A stretch of DNA of 22,138 bases from MWBV01 sp964447315 (GTDB lineage Archaea; Nanobdellota; Nanobdellia; Pacearchaeales; GW2011-AR1): positions 1 through 22,138 of the forward strand of contig CAYURQ010000017.1 in assembly GCA_964447315.1 (NCBI GenBank), written 5' to 3'. Under the pieces are notes generated by a model, which did not search any database, was not told where the DNA came from, and saw only the letters and a list, made by a program, of their open reading frames with translations. Shown here in pieces: positions 14,374 through 21,059 of the stretch. Position 1 is the stretch's first letter; each line of letters starts with the position of its first letter. Made by a program: the position numbers and the translations under genes.

Positions 14374-14709
14374 TTAATCATTATACCTTTCATTTTTATC
14401 CTGACTTTTTGGATTCTTTAACCCATCCCAATATTCATTTCTTTCAAGGCTAGCATGAAAGTGTGATTTACCTTGCTTACGCAACTTCCAATACAATAAA
14501 TTACCATTAACAGTATCAATTCTTCTTTTAACTTTTGGCATTGCACGTTTAGCAGCAGCTTTTGCTTGGGGAGTCTTTCCTTTCTCAAGTCTTTCTTCCT
14601 CTTCTTTTTTCCACTCAAGAACTTCTTTCATTTCTTCTTGAGTTTCTTTATAACGTTCCTCAATTTCCTCAGAAGTTAAAGGAGGAAATTTTATTCCTTT
14701 ATATGCCAT
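14374..14709 (-). CDS. Small charged helical protein, unknown
   Basis: 111 residues. The first 60 are mostly charged helix (SEEIEERYKETQEEMKEVLE, then KKEEEERLEKGK), likely coiled coil. A basic middle (AKAAAKRAMPKVKRRIDTVN) and a C-terminal KSHFHASLERNEYWDGLKNP follow. No Cys motif or membrane segment. It has a strong leaderless promoter at 14731-14739. Its 3' end abuts the last degenerate repeat of the tRNA-linked array. I do not recognise the family. Confidence 0.7.
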   Translation of the reverse strand: MAYKGIKFPPLTSEEIEERYKETQEEMKEVLEWKKEEEERLEKGKTPQAKAAAKRAMPKVKRRIDTVNGNLLYWKLRKQGKSHFHASLERNEYWDGLKNPKSQDKNERYND

Positions 14710-14730
14710 ATAAATTCAAATAAAAATGCA

Positions 14731-14739
14731 TTTAAAAAT
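14731..14739 (-). promoter_or_regulatory. TATA box of the gene at 14709
   Basis: ATTTTTAAA on the minus strand, centred 26 nt before the ATG at 14709. Confidence 0.55.
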
Positions 14740-14750
14740 CTTTCAGACTT

Positions 14751-14766
14751 ACAAACTTACGTTTGT
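14751..14766 (-). terminator. Small hairpin after the winged-helix gene
   Basis: ACAAAC-TTAC-GTTTGT on the plus strand: 6-bp arms with a 4-nt loop. It sits between the two minus-strand genes, about 70 nt after the regulator's stop. It may mark a 3' end, but there is no strong T-run next to it on the minus strand. Confidence 0.25.
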
Positions 14767-14832
14767 TTTCTTGTCAACCTTTCGGCTTTCATTCAGGGGC
14801 ATCGTAGTTTCTTTAACCAAACAAAAGGAAAA

Positions 14833-15099
14833 TTATTTGATTAATTTTTGGATATTCTCAATTGCATCAGCAACTTCTGTACCTTTCTTAGTTAACTTAA
14901 TCACTTTTATTCGCCCCTTTTTTTCAAAGTCAACTAACTTAAGTTCTTCCAATGTTTGCAGTATTTTTACTGCATGGCTATAAGTGCAATCCACTTCTTT
15001 AGCCAAAACACTACCATACCTCATCCTTGTATTCTTCTTTAAGCTAACCAACATAAGCGCCGGCTTTCTCCTGAAGAAGATATCAAAATTGTCTTTCAT
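14833..15099 (-). CDS. Winged-helix transcriptional regulator
   Basis: 88 residues with the layout of a compact MarR/PadR-like winged helix. Helix one is around 12-20 (KPALMLVSLKK), the helix-turn-helix about 29-53 (GSVLAKEVDCTYSHAVKILQ, recognition helix from about 40), followed by the wing (LVDFEKKGRIKVIKLTKKG, 55-73) and a C-terminal helix (EVADAIENIQKLIK) that could dimerise it. A single Cys (38) is at the turn. There is no ligand domain. Its start faces the 380-nt spacer with direct repeats, a plausible place for its operators. Specific target unknown. Confidence 0.8.
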   Translation of the reverse strand: MKDNFDIFFRRKPALMLVSLKKNTRMRYGSVLAKEVDCTYSHAVKILQTLEELKLVDFEKKGRIKVIKLTKKGTEVADAIENIQKLIK

Positions 15100-15119
15100 T
15101 TTTTGGTATGAAAAAATGA

Positions 15120-15126
15120 GTTAAAG
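15120..15126 (-). promoter_or_regulatory. Possible TATA box of the winged-helix gene
   Basis: CTTTAAC on the minus strand within GAAATCTTTAACTC, about 24-26 nt before the ATG at 15099; weak match but the right spacing. Confidence 0.35.
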
Positions 15127-15207
15127 ATTTCCGTATTAAAGGAAGATTCTTTTATCATTTTTCAGATATGTTTAGTTTAATGTATATATCCTGATAATGT
15201 TGTTCTT

Positions 15208-15260
15208 TTAAATGTTTTGGAACCTATATATTCACTACAGAGTTTCAGTGAAAAATTTAA
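15208..15260 (+). repeat. Direct repeat copy 1 (about 40-53 bp)
   Basis: From TTAAATGTTTTGG through ACCTATATATTC to CAGAGTTTCA it is identical to 15331-15370 over 40 nt. Similarity continues through TGAAAAATTTAA after a one-base length difference. The copy contains a TATA-like CTATATATTC and ends in the near-palindrome TTTCA-G-TGAAA. Confidence 0.85.
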
Positions 15261-15275
15261 CATTTAAAAGTTTAC

Positions 15276-15325
15276 TTTAGTCTTTGAATTTATTCAAAGA
15301 ATAGTCTAAAATTGTTTGCAATTTT
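15276..15325 (+). other. Nested hairpins between the direct repeats
   Basis: Hairpin one: TTTAG and TCTTTGAA pair with TTCAAAGA and CTAAA around the loop TTTA, with an ATAGT bulge on the 3' side. Hairpin two: AAAATTG-TTTG-CAATTTT (15308-15325). The stems share bases at CTAAA, so they are alternative or stacked structures. This could be a structured RNA or leader; no known RNA family recognised. Confidence 0.45.
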
Positions 15326-15330
15326 AAGGC

Positions 15331-15384
15331 TTAAATGTTTTGGAACCTATATATTCACTACAGAGTTTCACCTGAAAAATTTAA
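15331..15384 (+). repeat. Direct repeat copy 2 (about 40-53 bp)
   Basis: Second copy, starting 123 nt after the first. It ends TTTCA-CC-TGAAA followed by AATTTAA. The spacer then holds an AATTAAG/CTTAATT inverted repeat (15394-15415) before the metallophosphoesterase promoter. Nothing else with coding potential is seen in 15100-15480. Confidence 0.85.
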
Positions 15385-15450
15385 GTATTTAGAAATTAAG
15401 AACTTTAACTTAATTCTATTTATAAATCTATGTTCAAGCAAGATAATAAC

Positions 15451-15459
15451 TTTTAATAA
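15451..15459 (+). promoter_or_regulatory. TATA box of the metallophosphoesterase gene
   Basis: TTTTAATAA centred about 26 nt before the ATG at 15481, predicting a leaderless transcript. A second TATA-like TTTATAAAT lies near 15418-15427. Confidence 0.45.
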
Positions 15460-15480
15460 CTAAACACAACACTTAATTAC

Positions 15481-16104
15481 ATGACAATAAAAGATAAAAA
15501 AACAAAAATAATGGCAGTAGCAGATATTCATGGAGATTCTTCACTAGCTAAAAAACTAGCTAAAAAAGCAAAACAAGAAGATGTAGATATTGTTATACTT
15601 GCAGGAGATTTAACCTGGCTTGACAGTGAAGTAAAAGATATTGTAAAACCATTCCAAGATATTGGAAAAGAAGTTTTACTTGTTCCTGGAAACCATGAAA
15701 CTTCTGATACAATAGATAGCATTGCAAGTGCTTATAAAAAAACAAAAAACATTCACGGGTACTCTATTCAAAGAGGAAATATAGGAATATTCGGAGCAGG
15801 ATATGACCCTTCAACAGGGCCTTTTTGGATTGACGAACCAGAATTATTTGAAAAACTAAAAAAAGGGCATTCAAAAATAAAAAACCTAGATAAAAAAATA
15901 ATGGTTGCTCATACCCACCCTCAAGGAGGAAAAGCTGAAAAATTAGGATTTCAAGGAAGTGAAGCATTAAAAAAAGCCCTCTCAGAATTTAAACCAGATG
16001 TTTTAATTTCAGGACATATTCATCAAGCAGGAGGCTTACAAGAAAAAATAGGAAATACAACAATATTTCATGTAGGAAGAAAAGCTAAAATCTTTGAGAT
16101 TTAA
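15481..16104 (+). CDS. Calcineurin-like metallophosphoesterase
   Basis: 207 residues, single domain, cytosolic. All five metal-binding motifs of the family are present: D15-x-H17 (ADIHG), GD43L, GN71H72E, H144-x-H146 (AHTHP) and GH179-x-H181. Such enzymes hydrolyse phosphomonoesters or diesters; the substrate cannot be read from sequence. The length and motif spacing suit small archaeal Icc-like phosphoesterases. It converges with the LMW-phosphatase-like gene with no bases between their stops, so the two transcripts probably overlap at their 3' ends. Confidence 0.92.
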   Translation: MTIKDKKTKIMAVADIHGDSSLAKKLAKKAKQEDVDIVILAGDLTWLDSEVKDIVKPFQDIGKEVLLVPGNHETSDTIDSIASAYKKTKNIHGYSIQRGNIGIFGAGYDPSTGPFWIDEPELFEKLKKGHSKIKNLDKKIMVAHTHPQGGKAEKLGFQGSEALKKALSEFKPDVLISGHIHQAGGLQEKIGNTTIFHVGRKAKIFEI

Positions 16105-16389
16105 TTATTTAATTATAGACAAAACTTCTTTTCTACATAAAATATAAACCTCTTCGGCATTTTTCAACATAAAAGAAGTAGCATATTTTACTTTTTTCCC
16201 TGAAACATCAATTCCTTTTTCTTGCATAGCTTGAATCACTATTTTTCCAGGGCCATGATACATATGAGGTGCACAAGAATCAGTACCCCCACTAATTGCA
16301 TCATTTGAATTAGTATAATAATTGTAAAAAGCTTCTGCTATTTGGCTTCTACCAACATTTTCATGACAAACAAAAATAACTTTAGACAT
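16105..16389 (-). CDS. Short LMW-phosphatase/ArsC-like protein
   Basis: 94 residues. The N-terminal half matches low-molecular-weight protein tyrosine phosphatases and thioredoxin-type arsenate reductases: the P-loop C8-HENVG-R14-S with VIFVCHENVGRSQIAEA, then AISGGTDS, and a GIDVSGKKVKYATSFML segment. The family is usually about 130-150 residues. Here it stops just after NAEEVYILCRKEVLS, so the C-terminal part that normally carries the D-P general acid is missing. I saw no alternative frame restoring it; the stop is immediately next to the convergent gene's stop. It may be an inactive or binding-only remnant, or may use another acid. Confidence 0.75.
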   Translation of the reverse strand: MSKVIFVCHENVGRSQIAEAFYNYYTNSNDAISGGTDSCAPHMYHGPGKIVIQAMQEKGIDVSGKKVKYATSFMLKNAEEVYILCRKEVLSIIK

Positions 16390-16410
16390 AAAAATAAATA
16401 AAAATACGCA

Positions 16411-16419
16411 AATATAAAT
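16411..16419 (-). promoter_or_regulatory. TATA box of the LMW-phosphatase-like gene
   Basis: ATTTATATT on the minus strand, centred 26 nt before the ATG at 16389. Confidence 0.45.
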
Positions 16420-16475
16420 ATTATCAATATTAAAAATATAAACCCAAAAACAATAAAAACCCTCTTTCTAATCTA

Positions 16476-16483
16476 TTTTATAC
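16476..16483 (+). promoter_or_regulatory. Possible TATA box of topA
   Basis: TTTTATAC; +26 gives a start site near 16505 and a leader of about 40 nt, unlike the leaderless neighbours. The leader holds the hairpin that touches the start codon. Confidence 0.35.
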
Positions 16484-16531
16484 TACGGAATTAATTATTA
16501 AAAAATAAAGGAAAGTTAAACATCAAGAAAC

Positions 16532-16546
16532 CGTAAGTGTCTTACG
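16532..16546 (+). promoter_or_regulatory. Hairpin directly before the topA start codon
   Basis: CGTAAG-TGT-CTTACG, perfect 6-bp arms with a 3-nt loop, ending on the base before ATG (16547). It could limit or guide ribosome access; inference only. Confidence 0.45.
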
Positions 16547-18940
16547 ATGCCAAAAAAACAAGATAAATCACGTGAAGAAAAAGCAGCAGAATCAGGAGGA
16601 TTCAGAGTAGATGAGTCAGATATTAAATATGCAACAGAAAAACAAGTTCGTGAAAAATTTCCTGAAAAATTAACTACAATTGAAAAAAAGGTTAAATCAC
16701 CAGATACTGAAATAGTAAAAAAAGGAACAATTGAGAAAAAAACAAAGAAAAAAACAAAAAAAGAACTTGAAAAAGTAGAATCATTTAATGTGATAAAGAA
16801 AAAAGTTAAAAAAAGCAAAAAAGCAAAAGAATACTCACCTCCAAAAACAAAATTGCGTGAAGGAGGATATGAATTAATAATCACAGAAAAACCACAAGCT
16901 GCATTAAAAATTGCTAATGCTTTAGGAGAATCTGTTCAAAATAATATAAATAAAGTATCTTATTATGAAGTTCTCAGAGAAGGTTCAAAAATTGTTGTTG
17001 CATGCGCAGTAGGACATTTATTTACATTAAAACAAAAAAATCAAGGTTCTCACATTCCTGTTTTTGATATTTCCTGGATTCCTAATTTCATTGCAAGAAA
17101 AAAAGATTTTACGAAAAGATATTATGACACAATACTTAAATTAACAAAAGATGCTGGTTCAATAACAATAGCAACAGATTATGATGTTGAAGGAGAAGTT
17201 ATTGGAATGAATATAATGAAATATATTTGCAATCAAAAAGATGCATCTAGAATGAAATTCTCAACATTAACTCAAAAAGAATTAGATAAAGCTTATGAAA
17301 CCAAAACAAAGCATATTAATTGGGGACAAGCAATTGCAGGAGAAACAAGACATTTTCTTGATTGGTTTTATGGTATTAATTTATCAAGAGCTTTAATGAA
17401 TGCTATTAAAACAACTGGAAAATTCAAATTAATGTCCATTGGGCGTGTTCAAGGACCTGCTTTAAATTTAATTGTTCAGAAAGAAAAAGAAATACAAGCA
17501 TTTAAATCAAAACCTTATTGGCAAGTTTTTATAAAAATCAAAGAAGGCCCATTTGAATTATGGTTAAAACATAATAAAGATATTTTTGATGATAAAGATT
17601 TGAAAAATTTTGAAAAACTTGTGGGAAAAATATGCCAAGTTTCAACAAAAAAACGTGAAGAAATTATTTCTCCTTTAGAACCTTTTAATCTAACTACTTT
17701 ACAAACAGAAGCATATAAATTTCATGGAATAACACCTTCAAACACTTTGCGTATTGCACAGTCACTTTATTTAAATGGTTTAATTTCATATCCAAGAACT
17801 TCATCTCAAAAATTACCTCCTGAAATTGGATATAAAGATATTCTAAAAAAACTTGCAGAAGAATTTAAAGTTGAAAAATACATAACTAAAAGTAAACCAA
17901 TTGAAGGTAAAAAAACAGACCCTGCACACCCCTCAATTTATCCAACAGGACAAAAACAAATACTTTCAGGAGATGATGATAAAATCTATAAATTAATTGT
18001 TAAAAGATTCTTAAGTTTATTTGCAGATGACGCAATTATAAATCACAAAACAATTTCAGCAGAAATTGATAAATTAAAATTTGGAATAAAAGGACAATCA
18101 ATAAAAAATAAAGGATGGATGAATATTTATCCTATTAAATTCAAAGAAGAAAAAATCCCAGATGTCAATGGAGAAAAAGAAATTCTTGACCTTAAACAAG
18201 AAGAAAAGGAAACTCAACCTCCAAAAAGATATTCACCTGCTTCAATTGTTTCAGAGTTAGAAAAAAGAAACTTAGGAACAAAAGCAACGCGTTCAAATAT
18301 TCTTGAAACTTTATATGATAGAGGTTATATTGAAGGACAATCAATTAAAGCAAGTGATTTAGGAATTTCTTTAATTGAAACAATGGAAAAATATTCTCCA
18401 ATAATAATTGATGAAGAATTAACAAGAAATTTTGAAGAAGAACTAGAAAGAATTACAAATGAATCTTCTAAGACAAAACAAGAAAAAGAAGAAAATAATA
18501 TTATTGATAAAGCAAAACAAACAATAACTAAAATTGCAAATGATTTTGAAAAAAGCAAATCAAAAATAGGTTCTGAATTAATAGATGCAAATATTAAATT
18601 CAGAGAAAAACAAAAAATAGAAAATCAAATAACAAAGTGTCCAAAATGTAATAATGGAGAATTAATGATAAATTATTCAAAAAAGAATCAAAGATTTTTT
18701 ATCTCATGTAATGCTTATCCAGATTGCACAAACACCTATACCCTACCTCCAAATGGACAAATAAAAAAAACAGATAAAGTTTGTGAAGAATGTAATTACC
18801 CAATGTTAATGAGATTAAGTAAAGGGAAAAAGCCCTGGATTTTTTGCTGGAATCCTGAATGTCCAACAAATGCAAGTTGGGCAAAGGCAAGAAATGAAAA
18901 TACTAATTATAATAAAAAAGAAGAGAAAAAAAGCAATTAA
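16547..18940 (+). CDS. topA: DNA topoisomerase I (type IA, archaeal)
   Basis: 797 residues. It relaxes negatively supercoiled DNA through a 5'-phosphotyrosine intermediate. The Toprim domain starts at about 107, with E114 (IITEKPQ) and D211-x-D213-x-E215 (TDYDVEGE). The catalytic Tyr is Y415 in GLISYPRTSSQ, with R417 beside it. Two C-terminal zinc modules are seen: CPKCNNG...CNAYPDC (698-727) and CEECN...CWNPEC (746-772). An unusual Lys-rich N-terminal extension of about 105 residues precedes Toprim; it may bind DNA or be disordered. No internal start is obviously better, and the extension is in the same composition as the rest. No helicase domain, so it is not reverse gyrase. Confidence 0.95.
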   Translation: MPKKQDKSREEKAAESGGFRVDESDIKYATEKQVREKFPEKLTTIEKKVKSPDTEIVKKGTIEKKTKKKTKKELEKVESFNVIKKKVKKSKKAKEYSPPKTKLREGGYELIITEKPQAALKIANALGESVQNNINKVSYYEVLREGSKIVVACAVGHLFTLKQKNQGSHIPVFDISWIPNFIARKKDFTKRYYDTILKLTKDAGSITIATDYDVEGEVIGMNIMKYICNQKDASRMKFSTLTQKELDKAYETKTKHINWGQAIAGETRHFLDWFYGINLSRALMNAIKTTGKFKLMSIGRVQGPALNLIVQKEKEIQAFKSKPYWQVFIKIKEGPFELWLKHNKDIFDDKDLKNFEKLVGKICQVSTKKREEIISPLEPFNLTTLQTEAYKFHGITPSNTLRIAQSLYLNGLISYPRTSSQKLPPEIGYKDILKKLAEEFKVEKYITKSKPIEGKKTDPAHPSIYPTGQKQILSGDDDKIYKLIVKRFLSLFADDAIINHKTISAEIDKLKFGIKGQSIKNKGWMNIYPIKFKEEKIPDVNGEKEILDLKQEEKETQPPKRYSPASIVSELEKRNLGTKATRSNILETLYDRGYIEGQSIKASDLGISLIETMEKYSPIIIDEELTRNFEEELERITNESSKTKQEKEENNIIDKAKQTITKIANDFEKSKSKIGSELIDANIKFREKQKIENQITKCPKCNNGELMINYSKKNQRFFISCNAYPDCTNTYTLPPNGQIKKTDKVCEECNYPMLMRLSKGKKPWIFCWNPECPTNASWAKARNENTNYNKKEEKKSN

Positions 18941-18950
18941 TAATAACAAC

Positions 18951-18959
18951 TCTTAAAAG
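18951..18959 (+). promoter_or_regulatory. TATA box of the 56-residue ORF
   Basis: TCTTAAAAG centred 26 nt before the ATG at 18981, the standard leaderless spacing in this window. Confidence 0.5.
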
Positions 18960-18980
18960 TGATAATCTACTTAATACTAA

Positions 18981-19151
18981 ATGGACAATAAAATGTATGG
19001 ATTTGTTAAATATCTTAAAGATATTCCTAGAGAAGTTACAGATAAAATAAGTAAAAGTATTGAAAAAGAATTAATAGAAGTAGAAGCAGACTCAACAATC
19101 CAAGAAAATAGGGCATATAAAGAAGCCTCATATATAGTAATAAATAGTTAA
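18981..19151 (+). CDS. 56-residue small protein
   Basis: ATG at 18981 reads MDNKMYGFVKYLKDIPREVT, continues with an acidic helix (DKISKSIEKELIEVEAD) and ends EASYIVINS. It is balanced in charge with no hydrophobic segment. A TATA box with exact leaderless spacing precedes it and codon use matches its neighbours (AT-ending codons throughout). M5 is an alternative start. No family recognised. It lies between topA and the RRM gene, in a region otherwise free of genes. Confidence 0.6.
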   Translation: MDNKMYGFVKYLKDIPREVTDKISKSIEKELIEVEADSTIQENRAYKEASYIVINS

Positions 19152-19235
19152 AAAATACCTCTAAAAAGTAAACCCAAAACTTTAAAATACCTTAAAAACA
19201 TCAAATAATATGTTAGTTAAATATAACCAGGAGTT

Positions 19236-19275
19236 ATTAGGTTAAGAAAATTTTATTTCTATTAATAATTAGGTT
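19236..19275 (+). repeat. ATTAGGTT direct repeat in the RRM leader
   Basis: ATTAGGTT occurs at 19236-19243 and 19268-19275, 32 nt apart, upstream of the RRM gene. Either or both could lie in its 5' untranslated region. The rest of 19152-19309 is AT-rich with possible TATA boxes (CCTTAAAAAC near 19190, TTAAATATA near 19217). Confidence 0.4.
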
Positions 19276-19292
19276 CAAAGTTAGATATGTGT

Positions 19293-19300
19293 AAGGAGGA
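19293..19300 (+). promoter_or_regulatory. Strong Shine-Dalgarno of the RRM gene
   Basis: AAGGAGGA ending 9 nt before the ATG at 19310. It is the best SD match seen in the window and shows that this mRNA has a leader, unlike most neighbouring genes. Confidence 0.75.
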
Positions 19301-19309
19301 AAAATTAAG

Positions 19310-19636
19310 ATGAAGTTATATGTAGGAAATTTACCTTTCAGTGTTGATGAAGCAAAATTCAAAGAAATGTTTGCACCATATGAACCACAAGAAGTTAATC
19401 TTATAATCGACAAATTTTCAAAACGTTCTAAAGGATTTGGTTTTGTAGAAATCGAAAGCGAAGAAAATGCTAAAAAAGCTATTCAAGAAATGAACGGAAA
19501 AGATGTTGAAGGTAGAGAATTAAAGGTTTCAGAAGCTAAGCCTCAAGAAGACAGGCCTCAAAGAAGAAACAACTTTGGTGGTGGAAATCGTGGACCTAGA
19601 AGAGACAACAACAGGGGCGGAAATAGAAGATTTTAA
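19310..19636 (+). CDS. RRM-type RNA-binding protein with RGG-like tail
   Basis: 108 residues: one RNA recognition motif (1-75) plus a Gly/Arg/Asn-rich tail (82-108, with RRNNFGGGNRGPRRDNNRGG). RNP2 is LYVGNL (3-8) and RNP1 is KGFGFVEI (41-48); both keep the aromatic residues that stack on RNA. This layout matches small glycine-rich RNA-binding proteins of bacteria and some archaea, often cold-induced RNA chaperones. A strong SD, a leader and a richer codon set (CGT, ATC, GAC) suggest high expression or acquisition by transfer. A hairpin plus T-run follows directly. RNA binding is firm; the cellular role is inference. Confidence 0.93.
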   Translation: MKLYVGNLPFSVDEAKFKEMFAPYEPQEVNLIIDKFSKRSKGFGFVEIESEENAKKAIQEMNGKDVEGRELKVSEAKPQEDRPQRRNNFGGGNRGPRRDNNRGGNRRF

Positions 19637-19673
19637 ATTAAAATCTATTCTCAAAAATTTTTTTATTTTTTTA
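19628..19673 (+). terminator. Hairpin and T-runs after the RRM gene
   Basis: AGATTTT-AAATT-AAAATCT overlaps the RRM stop codon, followed by two T7 runs (19658-19664 and 19666-19672). It lies between the convergent RRM and NreA genes. Confidence 0.6.
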
Positions 19674-19690
19674 TTTATCTTGAAAAACCA

Positions 19691-20896
19691 TTAAAACCAA
19701 TCTTGCAAAGACCTTTTAGATTTTATATCTTTAAGTAACTTGCTTTGGTTAAGGATATTTGTAAAATCAAACCGATATTTTATTTTTCCAATTTTCTTAA
19801 CACTCTCAACTAATTCCTCTCGATTATCAAATATCATTTTATTTTTAAGTGCTTTTCTAACACTCTCTCTTACCACCCAAACTCCTAATGCAGCCCAATA
19901 AGTTGGAGTTTCAATCCTAAGTGCAATTGTGCTTGCTTGTCTTTTTATGCTATTAAGGTACTCAAGTATTGGAAGTCTAGCAGCGTAATATCCTCCTGCT
20001 GTATTAAATGCATAACTTTTTCTTCCTGCATAACTTTCAAAATCAGTTGAAGCTTTTACTTCTTGACTTGGATTCCAAGAACTTCCAGGAAGATACATTT
20101 CCAAAAGTTCATAACTCCAATTATTTGGAAACAACATTACCATATATTGGTTACCCATAAAATCTCCAAAAAATAATTCATAATTTTCAATCCATTTATA
20201 TTCTTTTACTTTATTAAGCAAATGCTTTCCAATCATATCATCAGTAGCAGTAATACTCCATCTTGTAGGAACTAATTTTTTATCTTTTTTCATGCCCATA
20301 ACTCCAACACTAAGTATCTTGCTAAGTGAATATTCATTAACATCTTTTTTATATAACATCTCAATTCCTTGAACTGCCTTAATTTCATCATTAATTACTT
20401 TATCAACACTTCTTTCAACTTTTATATTTCCAGTTATATCTGCTTTTTTAAGTTGGGCTTTCATTCCATGAGGGGTTAAAACTTTGTCTTTATCTCTTCC
20501 AACTATAACCCTATCTTTTAATTGAATTTCAACATCAACTTGTTTTGAAGAAATTGCTAAATCTTTCGCAATTTCAACAAATTTTTTATTTAACCTAACA
20601 TCTTGAACTTTTGTTTGAAATCTAGAATTAAGCAGATTATTTCTTAATTTTACAATATCTCCAATTGAAAGATTATCTTCTGCCCATTCTTTAGGGGCAT
20701 CATAAATCCATGCTTCTCTTTCCTTTTCTAATGGACTTAAAATTCCTACATTTACCAAAGGATAACGAAGATTGCTTCCAACAAAAATACTTGGGGGGGT
20801 AATAGTGTCCAATCTAGAAATCTTGCTTAAATCTTTAACAGTAAAATTTATATCCGCAACTTTTTTTATTTTTTCAAATTTAAAATTATTTTCCAT
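19691..20896 (-). CDS. nreA: NreA-like archaeal DNA repair protein
   Basis: 401 residues of the archaeal Nre family (former DUF650 plus DUF651), linked genetically to DNA-damage tolerance. Landmarks: PPSIFVG and YPLVNVGILSP (about 34-54) in the N-terminal domain, VPTRWSITATDD (about 217-228), a Trp/Tyr-rich centre (SSWNPSQEV, GGYYAARLPILEYL), and a C-terminal conserved RRM-free alpha/beta region with ETPTYWAALGVWVVRE. It ends KRSLQDWF, a PIP-box-like tail expected to bind PCNA. There is no cysteine in the whole protein, so no zinc finger. An AGAGG sequence lies just before the ATG. It is downstream of radB on the same strand, separated by 163 nt. Confidence 0.88.
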   Translation of the reverse strand: MENNFKFEKIKKVADINFTVKDLSKISRLDTITPPSIFVGSNLRYPLVNVGILSPLEKEREAWIYDAPKEWAEDNLSIGDIVKLRNNLLNSRFQTKVQDVRLNKKFVEIAKDLAISSKQVDVEIQLKDRVIVGRDKDKVLTPHGMKAQLKKADITGNIKVERSVDKVINDEIKAVQGIEMLYKKDVNEYSLSKILSVGVMGMKKDKKLVPTRWSITATDDMIGKHLLNKVKEYKWIENYELFFGDFMGNQYMVMLFPNNWSYELLEMYLPGSSWNPSQEVKASTDFESYAGRKSYAFNTAGGYYAARLPILEYLNSIKRQASTIALRIETPTYWAALGVWVVRESVRKALKNKMIFDNREELVESVKKIGKIKYRFDFTNILNQSKLLKDIKSKRSLQDWF

Positions 20897-20956
20897 TTTC
20901 CTCTTTCCTTTAATAAAACTTTCTTAAAAAGAAGTTAAATCTTATTTAAATTAATT

Positions 20957-20967
20957 TGTAACTACTT
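20957..20967. promoter_or_regulatory. TGTAACTACTT motif upstream of nreA
   Basis: The 12-mer TTGTAACTACTT (20956-20967) also occurs at 3633-3644, and its core TGTAACTAC at 2258-2266. All three are just upstream of minus-strand genes. Possible shared regulator site; speculative. Confidence 0.25.
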
Positions 20968-21014
20968 CAAGAATTAAAACAAGCTAATTTTATAGACTAA
21001 CTTTATAAAAATAA

Positions 21015-21046
21015 CAGTCTGGATTTTTATTTATAATAAAAATAGT
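21015..21046 (-). terminator. Possible terminator hairpin after radB
   Basis: TTTTTATT-TAT-AATAAAAA, perfect 8-bp arms, begins about 15 nt after the radB stop on the minus strand. The remaining spacer up to nreA is AT-rich and holds the nreA promoter region. Confidence 0.35.
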
Positions 21047-21059
21047 AATATAAAACATA

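Noticed and set aside
14147..14377. Plus-strand ORF across the N gap
   Set aside because: It is open only because the Ns are unreadable, and its ends are repeat sequence.
15208..15384. CRISPR array
   Set aside because: Only two repeat copies, 40 nt or longer, separated by about 80 nt of hairpin-rich sequence; no cas genes in the window.
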